A stretch of DNA of 30,305 bases from GCA-2746795 sp964643965 (GTDB lineage Bacteria > Chloroflexota > Anaerolineae > Promineifilales > Promineifilaceae). Shown piece by piece: positions 21,625-28,817 of the stretch. The position numbers and the translations under genes were made by a program. The stretch covers positions 1 through 30,305 of the forward strand of contig CAZXVH010000062.1 of the NCBI GenBank assembly GCA_964643965.1. Reading direction: 5' to 3'. How positions within the stretch are numbered: position 1 is the first letter of the stretch; every line of letters begins with the position of its first letter. The notes under the pieces are model-generated. The model made no database searches and was not told the DNA's origin. It saw nothing but the letters and a program-made list of their open reading frames with translations.

Positions 21625-23019
21625 TTACGCCACCGGCACACTGGCCGGAGCCGTAGATTGCCGCATGGTCCCCGCACCATTTTGGGCAGTCGGGGATATC
21701 CTGGCGGCCGAAGCGGGAGTATCCACAAAGTAATTAAAACAGGCTTCATCAATGAGCGCCGGCGTCAGGCGTGGGGGGCTGCCTTCATACTCACACAGCG
21801 CCACCACAATTCTCACAATGTCTCGCGGATGCACCGCTTGCAACACCCGACCCGTTTCTCGATACCATTTTTGCAGCAAATGAATAAACGATTGTTTATC
21901 GAACTGTATCTGATTCTGCTTGCACACCACCATAAAAATTTGAAAGAACAATTTTTCGTCAGGACTGCCGACGTGGACTTTCATTTGAATCCGGCGCAGA
22001 AAAGCATCGTCAACCAGATCGTTGGGGTCCAGATTGGTGGAAAAAACGATGAGCTGTTGGAAAGGCACTTCTAACGTTTGCCCGGATTGCAGGCGTAAAA
22101 AGTCGATGCTGCTCTCCAGGGGGACAATCCACCGGTTAAGCAGTTCTTGAGGGCGCATTTGCTGGCGACCAAAGTCGTCGATGAGGAACATGCCGCCATT
22201 GGCTTTCATTTGCAGGGGCGCTTCATACACTTTTGACACCGGTTCAAACCGCAAATCCAGGGATTCCATGACCAGCTCGCCGCCAACCATGACTGACGGC
22301 CGTTGAAATAGGCGCCATCGTTTATCCAACCTGATTTTTTCACCTTTACCAAAGGGGTCGATGTGTAATTTCGTTTCTTCATCGTCTAAAACATGGTGGA
22401 CTAGTGGGTCAAAAATGCGAATGATTTGCCCGCCAACGGCTACCGTCTCTGGCAGCCAGATGGGATCGTCTTTAGCCAGCACTTTGGCGATGGCTTCGGC
22501 GATGGTCGTTTTGCCGTTACCCGGAGGGCCGTAGAGGAAAAGAGAGGAGCCGGAGTTGACGGCCGGACCTATACGCCGGTGAAATTTATCTGGCAGAATA
22601 AGGTGGCTTAACGCCTCTTGAATTTGCTTTTGGGTCACTTGCCGGTTCCCTTGTGTTTGAGCCAGGATAGCTCTTTTATAAGCATCCAGAGAGACGGGGG
22701 CCAGACCGATGTACTGGCTGCGTTCAAAGGCATCCCGTGCCCGGTTGGCGCCGGCGTCTGTGGGATTGTAGATAAAACCGAGGCTGCTTATGCCCTCAGC
22801 CTTTTTGATTTCGACCAGATGTTCCTGCTTCATATGGCTCAGCAGGTTATCAATGATGGTGGCGTGGATGCCGAGTTTGATGGAGATTTGAGCAGCGCTG
22901 GCTTCCCCTTCATTGAAAAGCAGGCGGAAGATGATATCTTGGATCAGGCCGAGAGGAACCCCCAGTTCTTCGATGGTCATCACCTGGGACATGATGGCTT
23001 TCATTTCTTTTGATAGCAT
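21625..23019 (-). CDS. MoxR-like AAA+ ATPase with N-terminal winged-helix-like domain
   Basis: A 464-aa protein. Residues about 15-90 are helical and resemble a winged-helix (AAQISIKLGIHATIIDNLLSHMKQ then HLVEIKKAEG). The AAA+ domain has Walker A YGPPGNGKTT (K170), Walker B GGMFLIDDFGRQQ, Sensor-1-like FSTNLDPND and an Arg-finger-like DDAFLRRIQ. The C-terminal lid follows (HPRDIVRIVVALCEYE). Residues 260-310 form an insert between Walker A and B. AAA+ proteins of this MoxR-like kind usually remodel a partner protein complex, but no partner (VWA or similar) is present here. ATG 23019 is one of several close in-frame candidates; AGGTG lies 12 nt upstream. Function is not identified. Confidence 0.8.
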   Translation of the reverse strand: MLSKEMKAIMSQVMTIEELGVPLGLIQDIIFRLLFNEGEASAAQISIKLGIHATIIDNLLSHMKQEHLVEIKKAEGISSLGFIYNPTDAGANRARDAFERSQYIGLAPVSLDAYKRAILAQTQGNRQVTQKQIQEALSHLILPDKFHRRIGPAVNSGSSLFLYGPPGNGKTTIAEAIAKVLAKDDPIWLPETVAVGGQIIRIFDPLVHHVLDDEETKLHIDPFGKGEKIRLDKRWRLFQRPSVMVGGELVMESLDLRFEPVSKVYEAPLQMKANGGMFLIDDFGRQQMRPQELLNRWIVPLESSIDFLRLQSGQTLEVPFQQLIVFSTNLDPNDLVDDAFLRRIQMKVHVGSPDEKLFFQIFMVVCKQNQIQFDKQSFIHLLQKWYRETGRVLQAVHPRDIVRIVVALCEYEGSPPRLTPALIDEACFNYFVDTPASAARISPTAQNGAGTMRQSTAPASVPVA

Positions 23020-23257
23020 ACTTTATTTCACCTGTGTTCTCGTTTTCTTCCTTCAAAATCTGCAAAAATCAAGTTCCTGGCAATGATGGCTTTGTTTCAG
23101 ACTGGTATGTTGCTTAGAAAACCTGCTGAACCTTGCGTTTGGTGGGAACATAGACGATTGTGGGAGAAAATAATCATCCTTTGTAGTTGTGATGCTCATA
23201 GTATAGGTTGTGTTCGGTGCAAGGCACATAGGAAAATAGGGCGAGGAAAGTATAAAA
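23020..23257. other. Intergenic region upstream of the ATPase gene
   Basis: About 240 nt between the gyrA terminator and the ATPase start. It should hold the ATPase promoter (minus strand) but no good -10/-35 pair is apparent. Short ORFs here lack ribosome-binding sites and look spurious. Confidence 0.5.
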
Positions 23258-23295
23258 AAGCCCGCTGAGGTTAGGGTGAAGCGCTCAACGGGCTT
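23258..23295 (-). terminator. gyrA terminator
   Basis: On the minus strand AAGCCCGTTGAG, loop of about 14 nt, CTCAGCGGGCTT and a run of T (TTTTTTAT). The stem is 12 bp with one G-T pair. It lies about 20 nt beyond the gyrA stop codon and fits a Rho-independent terminator. Confidence 0.9.
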
Positions 23296-23316
23296 ATGAA
23301 TTACGTGTTATGGAGC

Positions 23317-25872
23317 TTAGATGGCTTCGGGGGGGTGTTCAAGGGAAACGGCCGTTTCTCCTCCTTCCCCATTTTCCTCAGACAGCGTTACATCACCGTT
23401 CTCGCTTCCTTCTTTGCCCACTCGAGCCAGCTTGCCTTCGCGCATCACCGCCACCGAAGCCACCAGATCCCCTTTACGCAAATCCATCACGCGCACTCCC
23501 TGCGTAATGCGCCCTTGCTGCGAAATCACATTGGCGGCTGTGCGTAAAATGATGCCCTTAGACGAGATGCAGGTCACTTCATCCTCTTTGGCAATGACGC
23601 GGGCACTGATGATCTTGCCGGTGCGTTCTGGCGTGAGCGTCATGGCGCGGACGCCCTGCCCGTACCGGTTTTGCTGGCGGTAATCATCCAGCGAGGTCCG
23701 TTTACCATAGCCCTTCTCGGTGATAATGAGCAGGTCTTCGCCGGTTTCCACCACGCCGGCCCCGGCCACATGATCCCAGGTGTTGAGGCGAATACCGTAT
23801 ACGCCGGCGGCGGTACGACCCATGGGGCGTACATCTTCTTCATTGAAGCGAATGCCCCGCCCTTGCTCGCTGACGATGATGATGTCATTGTCGCCGTGCG
23901 TCATCTTCACCCATCCCAGGCTATCTCCCTCATCCAGGCTGATGGCAATGAGGCCGCTGGGGCGCACACTGTCGAAGTGCTGGATTTCCGTGCGTTTAAT
24001 ACGGCCGTTTCGCGTCACCATCACCAGGTATTCAGCGTCTTCAAAAGAGTGGACGGGGAGAACGGCCGTTATCTTCTCTTCCGGCATCAACGGCAAAATA
24101 TTCATCAAATTGCTGCCCTTTGCCGTGCGGTCTAATTCCGGGATTTCATACGCTTTGTTGGCATACACCTTGCCATGATTAGAAAAGAAAAGAATCGTAT
24201 TGAGCGAACCGGCCGCAAAAAGATGTTCCAACTGGTCGGCGTCACGGGTTGTCATGCCGATGAGGCCCTTACCTCCGCGACCCTGTGTGCGGTATGCCGA
24301 AACCGGGGTGCGTTTCACATAACCGCGCTGCGTAATGGAGATAAACACATCCTCATCCTTGATGAGGTCTTCCATGTTGATGTCTTCGGCCAGGCCAAAG
24401 GCGATCTGTGTGCGTCGTTCATCGCCGTATTTTTCGCGGAGGTCTAATAAATCTTCCTTGATCAGCGCCAGGATTTTCTTCTTATCTGCCAGCAAGCTGC
24501 GCAAATAGTCGATGTGGGCGGTAATCTCCCGGTGCTCATCCTCAATCTTTTGCCGTTCCAACGCTGCCAGACGACGCAGCTGCATATCCAAAATCGCCGT
24601 CGCTTGTGGTTCGGTGAGGCCGAAGCGCATCATCAACTGGACGCGAGCCTCATCCGCATCTGGCGAACGACGAATGGTTTCGATCACCTCGTCCAGATTG
24701 TCCAGGGCAATGAGCAGCCCTGCCAGAATGTGCTGCCGTTTGAGCGCCTTATCCAGATCAAACTGGGTGCGCCGGGTGATCACCTCCAGGCGGTGGTCGA
24801 TATGGATTTGCAGGGCGCGTTTGAGGGAAAGCAGGCGCGGCTGTTTGTCTACCAGGGCCAGCATTTGCACACCAAACGTCGTTTGCAGCGAGGTATGTTT
24901 GTAGAGTTGGTTCAGCACTTTGAGCGGCTGTGTGCCTCGCTTCAGTTCCACAATCACCGAGATGCCCCGCCGGTCTGAAGAATCCCGCAAATCAGAAATG
25001 TCCGGGATGACGCCCTGGTTCACCAGATCCGCCATGCGTTCAATAAGCATCGCTTTGTTAACCTGGTAAGGCAGTTCCGTGATGTTGATGCGCTGCCGGT
25101 CTGGTTTGCCGGGCATATCTTCAATGTTCGCCACGCCGCGCACCACAATACGGCCGCGGCCGGTGGCAAAGGCATTGCGAGCGCCCTCGTTACCCAAAAT
25201 GATGCCACCGGTGGGGAAATCTGGTCCTTTGACGAACTGCATCAACTCTTCCAACGTCACCTCATCGACATCATCCTGCCGATCAATCAGGTAAATGATG
25301 GCGTCGCAGATTTCAGTTAGATTATGAGGCGGGATATTGGTAGCCATGCCCACAGCAATGCCAGAGGAGCCATTGAGCAGCAGATTAGGCAGACGAGCTG
25401 GTAAGAGGCTAGGTTCTTCAAGGGAGTCGTCGAAGTTGGGGTCAAAATCGACCGTGTTTTTGTCAATATCTTCCAACAGTTCGTGGGAAATACGAGCCAT
25501 ACGGGCTTCCGTATAGCGCATGGCAGCGGCCGAATCGCCGTCAATGCTGCCAAAGTTGCCCTGACCATCCACCAGCATATAGCGCATGGAGAATTCTTGG
25601 GCCATACGCACCATGGCGTCATAGACGGATTGGTCACCATGTGGATGGTATTTACCCAATACTTCACCGACGATACGAGCGCTCTTTCGATGCGGGCTGT
25701 TGGCCCGTATACCCATGTCGTGCATGGCGTAGAGGATGCGCCGGTGGACCGGTTTTAGGCCGTCTCGAGCATCGGGTAGGGCACGCGCCACAATCACGCT
25801 CATGGCATAATCGAGGTAGGAGTTGCGCATCTCCTGGTTGATGTCAATTGAATTGATGGTGCCGATTTCCAA
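23317..25872 (-). CDS. gyrA: DNA gyrase subunit A
   Basis: An 851-aa type IIA topoisomerase subunit that cleaves and rejoins DNA within the GyrA2GyrB2 complex to introduce negative supercoils. The winged-helix domain holds catalytic Tyr120 in AAAMRYTEARM. The quinolone pocket reads KYHPHGDQSVYDAMVRMAQ, with Gln81 where E. coli has Ser83 and Asp85 matching Asp87. The GyrA-box QGRGGKG identifies gyrase rather than topoisomerase IV, and six beta-pinwheel blade segments follow. The start is TTG 25872: GGAGG stands 8 nt upstream and no ATG fits. The C-terminal tail is acidic (about residues 825-851). A leader of about 195 nt is suggested by a TATAAT at 26080-26075. Confidence 0.97.
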   Translation of the reverse strand: MEIGTINSIDINQEMRNSYLDYAMSVIVARALPDARDGLKPVHRRILYAMHDMGIRANSPHRKSARIVGEVLGKYHPHGDQSVYDAMVRMAQEFSMRYMLVDGQGNFGSIDGDSAAAMRYTEARMARISHELLEDIDKNTVDFDPNFDDSLEEPSLLPARLPNLLLNGSSGIAVGMATNIPPHNLTEICDAIIYLIDRQDDVDEVTLEELMQFVKGPDFPTGGIILGNEGARNAFATGRGRIVVRGVANIEDMPGKPDRQRINITELPYQVNKAMLIERMADLVNQGVIPDISDLRDSSDRRGISVIVELKRGTQPLKVLNQLYKHTSLQTTFGVQMLALVDKQPRLLSLKRALQIHIDHRLEVITRRTQFDLDKALKRQHILAGLLIALDNLDEVIETIRRSPDADEARVQLMMRFGLTEPQATAILDMQLRRLAALERQKIEDEHREITAHIDYLRSLLADKKKILALIKEDLLDLREKYGDERRTQIAFGLAEDINMEDLIKDEDVFISITQRGYVKRTPVSAYRTQGRGGKGLIGMTTRDADQLEHLFAAGSLNTILFFSNHGKVYANKAYEIPELDRTAKGSNLMNILPLMPEEKITAVLPVHSFEDAEYLVMVTRNGRIKRTEIQHFDSVRPSGLIAISLDEGDSLGWVKMTHGDNDIIIVSEQGRGIRFNEEDVRPMGRTAAGVYGIRLNTWDHVAGAGVVETGEDLLIITEKGYGKRTSLDDYRQQNRYGQGVRAMTLTPERTGKIISARVIAKEDEVTCISSKGIILRTAANVISQQGRITQGVRVMDLRKGDLVASVAVMREGKLARVGKEGSENGDVTLSEENGEGGETAVSLEHPPEAI

Positions 25873-25930
25873 AGGTTATGCCTCCACGGGTTAGAAAATT
25901 ACAGGGGACTGCGCCAGGACCTCACAGAGA

Positions 25931-25972
25931 GACCCATAGAGTGGTTTTGAGCCTACCGATCTATGGGTTTTT
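25931..25972 (+). terminator. Plus-strand terminator-like hairpin in gyrA leader
   Basis: ACCCATAGA, a 19-nt loop, TCTATGGGT and six T (plus strand). No gene on the plus strand ends upstream of it. On the minus strand it would be a hairpin in the gyrA 5' leader preceded by A-rich sequence. Confidence 0.65.
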
Positions 25973-26074
25973 TGTGGGAGGTGTATGACGCCGTTTTATG
26001 CAGATTTTCAGTAAACATGCCACGTCTTTTACAGGTGGCAAACGACCCGAAATTTACTTGAATTTAGTCTGAAA

Positions 26075-26080
26075 ATTATA
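26075..26080 (-). promoter_or_regulatory. TATAAT -10 candidate for gyrA
   Basis: A perfect minus-strand TATAAT, with TSS expected near 26066. The -35 region (TCGTTT at 17 nt spacing) is weak. It would give a gyrA leader of about 195 nt containing the hairpin at 25931-25972. Confidence 0.45.
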
Positions 26081-26219
26081 CCTGATTTGGCCTGGTTAAA
26101 CGAATTTTTATGAGCCGAAGATGAGGGTGCATCCTCTAAAACGAATGCCCTTTTGTTTGGGGCGGTGAGGTCGCACCCCAGGGTAGTTCTCTTTCTGATG
26201 AAGTTCTGATATAGGACTA

Positions 26220-26247
26220 TTGGCTTATTCCATTTGGCCCCTAAAAT
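26220..26247 (+). promoter_or_regulatory. lon promoter candidate P1
   Basis: TTGGCT (26220-26225), 16-nt spacer, TAAAAT (26242-26247), about 90 nt before the lon ATG. Confidence 0.45.
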
Positions 26248-26259
26248 ACTTTTGGCCTA

Positions 26260-26290
26260 TTGAGAATTCGCCTGATGGCGCTGATACTAT
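26260..26290 (+). promoter_or_regulatory. lon promoter candidate P2 with extended -10
   Basis: TTGAGA (26260-26265) and TGA-TACTAT (26282-26290), spacer 19 nt, which is long but may be tolerated with the TGn extension. Initiation near 26297. The -10 overlaps the inverted repeat TACTATT (26285-26291)/AATAGTA (26310-26316), so a repressor could cover it. Confidence 0.35.
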
Positions 26291-26338
26291 TCCTATAGGC
26301 ATTATTGATAATAGTAGAGGGCAAAGGAAGTTACCTGT

Positions 26339-28768
26339 ATGTCTGAAAATGAAGTAAAAAAGATAAAGAAAATCCCGGTTGTGCCCTTGCGGGGTGGGGC
26401 TGTTTTTCCGGGCATCACCACCACTATTTCTGTCGGTCGTCAATCCTCACTTCTGGCTGCGCAAACGGCCGTTGTGCAGGGCGGTGATATTCTTATTCTG
26501 GTGCAATACAACGCCGACATCGAAAATCCCCAAAGCAAAGACCTGGCGACAATTGGTGTTTTGGCTTCTGTGCGTGATATTTTACGGTCGCCCCATATGG
26601 GCGTACAAATGCTGCTGGAACTGCGCCATCGGGTGCGCTTCCATAAGCTGGAAGCCACCGAGCCTTATCTGGAGGGCGTTTACTCAGAGCTAACCGATAC
26701 CAGTGATTCGGCTGATCCGGAATTGCTCAATCAAGCCATCGCTTATTTGGAGCAATACGCCGAAGCCATCGGCGAAGCCAATCATCAAGTGATGGCTGTC
26801 ACCCGCAGCAAAACAACGGTGGGCGAGTTGGCTGATTATATTGCCGGGCTGCTCAACCTGCCCTTCGAGGTCGAGTTGAACGTATTGACCTCGCTCAACG
26901 GCGTGGATCGGCTGGCGCTGGTTATCGAATATTTGCAACAAGAGCTGAAAATCACAGAAATCCGCCACAAAATTCAGCAAGACGCCCGCGCCAATACCGA
27001 CAAAGCGCAGCGCGAATATTTGCTGCGCGAACAAATGCGAGCCATTCGCAAAGAATTGGGCGAAGAAGGGGAAAACTTAAGCGAAACCCTGCGCCAAAAA
27101 ATCGAAGCGGCCGGCATGCCCCCGGAAACGGAAGCCCGTGCGCTCAAAGAGTTGGACCGCCTGGAATATCAGGGCCAGCAGTCGGCCGAATCCAGCGTCA
27201 TTCGCTCTTATCTGGAATGGTTGGTGGAACTGCCCTGGCAGACAACCACGGAAGACAATCTGGATGTGGCCCATGTGCGCCAGATTTTAGATGAGGATCA
27301 TTTTGGCCTGGAAGACGTCAAAGAGCGCATCGTGGAATATGTGGCAGTGCGTAAACTGGCCGGGACGCAAATGCGTGGGGCCATCATCAACTTAAACGGC
27401 CCGCCCGGTGTGGGCAAAACGTCCATTGCCACTTCAGTGGCGCGGGCGATGGGGCGGGAGATGGTGCGTATCAGCCTGGGCGGGGTGCGCGACGAAGCGG
27501 AAATCAGAGGCCATCGGCGCACCTATATCGGCGCCATTCCCGGGCGGATTATCCGGGGGCTGCGGGACGCCAAAACGCGCAATCCGGTCATTGTGCTGGA
27601 CGAAATTGATAAAGTGGGCGCCGATTGGCGCGGCGATCCCTCATCGGCGCTGTTGGAAGTGTTAGACCCAGAGCAGAATCACAGCTTCACCGACCATTAC
27701 CTGGAAGTGCCGTTTGACTTGAGTCAGGTTATTTTTATCACCACGTCCAATCAGTTAAACACCATTCCGTTACCCTTGTTAGACCGTATGGAAACCATCA
27801 CCATGCCCGGCTATATTGAAGATGAAAAAGCGGCCATTGCCAGCGGTTATTTGCTCAAAAAGCAGATGAGGGGACATGGGCTTCAAGATGTCGATGTCAC
27901 ATTTTCTGAGGAAGCGCTGCGAAAACTCATCCGGCATCATACGCGAGAGGCGGGTGTGCGCCAGTTGGAGCGGAAAATAGGGGCGGTGGTGCGTAAGCTG
28001 GCGGTCAAGATCGCTGGCGGTGAGAGCGGCCCGTTTGTGGTAACGGCCGAGGATGTGGCGCTTTTCCTGGGGCCAGACAAATTTAGTTTTGGCATGGCCG
28101 AAGAGCAGGATGAGATTGGCGTGGTCACGGGGTTGGCAGTCAACGGGCATGGTGGAGACACACTGGCTATTGAGGTCAGCCTCAGCGAAGGCTCTGGCCG
28201 CATCACCATCACCGGTTCTTTGGGTGACGTGATGCGGGAATCGGTGCAGGCGGCGCTGACCTATGCCCGGGCCAATGCGCGGCGGTTGGGCCTGGAGCCG
28301 TCTATTTTTGACAAGGTAAATGTGCATGTGCATGTGCCGGAAGGGGCGGTGCCCAAAGATGGCCCCAGCGCCGGCATTGGCATGGCCACGGCGATTATCT
28401 CCGCTTTTACGCGCCGGCCGGTGCGCCGGGAGGTGGCCATGACGGGTGAGGTGACGCTGCGGGGCAAGGTGCTGGCGATTGGCGGCCTCAAGGCCAAGAC
28501 CATTGCCGCCCATCGCGCCGGTATTACCACGGTGCTGCTGCCTAAAGACAATGCCAAAGACATCCCGGAACTACCGGAACGGATTCGCCAGGATTTGACG
28601 TTGATACCGGTGGGCCACCTGGATCAGGTGTTGGAGATTGCTCTGATTGATGGGGGGAAACGGCCGTTTACCGTGGAAAATAGTTCAACTGAATTAGAAA
28701 AAATGCCTATGCCGCCTCTTAATGGCGGCGCTCAGGGGGAGAAGCCGGTACATGCCGCTAACTGCTAA
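26339..28768 (+). CDS. lon: ATP-dependent protease Lon
   Basis: An 809-aa LonA protease that unfolds and degrades damaged or regulatory proteins in the cytoplasm. Its domains are in normal order: LAN substrate-binding domain (VVPLRGGAVFPG at residues 14-25 onward), central helices, AAA+ module and protease domain. Walker A is GPPGVGKTS (354-362) and Walker B is VIVLDEID (417-424). The Ser-Lys dyad is Ser677 in PKDGPSAGIG and Lys720 in GGLKAK. Length matches the family. AAAGGAAG lies about 10 nt before ATG 26339, a moderate ribosome-binding site. The C-terminal 40 residues after the protease domain are low-complexity (KRPFTVENSSTELEKMPMPP...). It is transcribed divergently from gyrA. Confidence 0.97.
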   Translation: MSENEVKKIKKIPVVPLRGGAVFPGITTTISVGRQSSLLAAQTAVVQGGDILILVQYNADIENPQSKDLATIGVLASVRDILRSPHMGVQMLLELRHRVRFHKLEATEPYLEGVYSELTDTSDSADPELLNQAIAYLEQYAEAIGEANHQVMAVTRSKTTVGELADYIAGLLNLPFEVELNVLTSLNGVDRLALVIEYLQQELKITEIRHKIQQDARANTDKAQREYLLREQMRAIRKELGEEGENLSETLRQKIEAAGMPPETEARALKELDRLEYQGQQSAESSVIRSYLEWLVELPWQTTTEDNLDVAHVRQILDEDHFGLEDVKERIVEYVAVRKLAGTQMRGAIINLNGPPGVGKTSIATSVARAMGREMVRISLGGVRDEAEIRGHRRTYIGAIPGRIIRGLRDAKTRNPVIVLDEIDKVGADWRGDPSSALLEVLDPEQNHSFTDHYLEVPFDLSQVIFITTSNQLNTIPLPLLDRMETITMPGYIEDEKAAIASGYLLKKQMRGHGLQDVDVTFSEEALRKLIRHHTREAGVRQLERKIGAVVRKLAVKIAGGESGPFVVTAEDVALFLGPDKFSFGMAEEQDEIGVVTGLAVNGHGGDTLAIEVSLSEGSGRITITGSLGDVMRESVQAALTYARANARRLGLEPSIFDKVNVHVHVPEGAVPKDGPSAGIGMATAIISAFTRRPVRREVAMTGEVTLRGKVLAIGGLKAKTIAAHRAGITTVLLPKDNAKDIPELPERIRQDLTLIPVGHLDQVLEIALIDGGKRPFTVENSSTELEKMPMPPLNGGAQGEKPVHAANC

Positions 28769-28773
28769 ATAAA

Positions 28774-28812
28774 GAGAGTAGAGAGTAGCGGTTCGCCCAC
28801 TCTCCACTCTCC
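28774..28812. terminator. Foldback between convergent lon and GT39-like genes
   Basis: GAGAGTAGAGAGTAG, loop of about 10 nt, ACTCTCCACTCTCC; stem of two 6-bp blocks with a mismatch. It sits between convergent stop codons (28768 and 28818) and resembles the other tandem-word foldbacks. No T-run, so termination is tentative. Confidence 0.55.
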
Positions 28813-28817
28813 AATTC

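Larger units (their letters stand above)
25873..26338. other. Divergent gyrA-lon intergenic region, 466 nt
   Basis: No protein gene is supported. It holds the gyrA leader with its hairpin, a gyrA -10 candidate, two lon promoter candidates and a short inverted repeat close to lon. The stretch 26100-26200 shows no feature I can name. Confidence 0.6.

Noticed and set aside
23083..23268. 61-aa plus-strand reading frame between the ATPase and gyrA genes
   Set aside because: No ribosome-binding site, no hydrophobic or conserved pattern, and it overlaps the gyrA terminator.
26225..26443. 72-aa minus-strand reading frame at the start of lon
   Set aside because: It overlaps the lon start and promoter on the opposite strand with no supporting signals.
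27779..28513. 244-aa minus-strand reading frame
   Set aside because: It is antisense to the Lon protease domain and has no family features.
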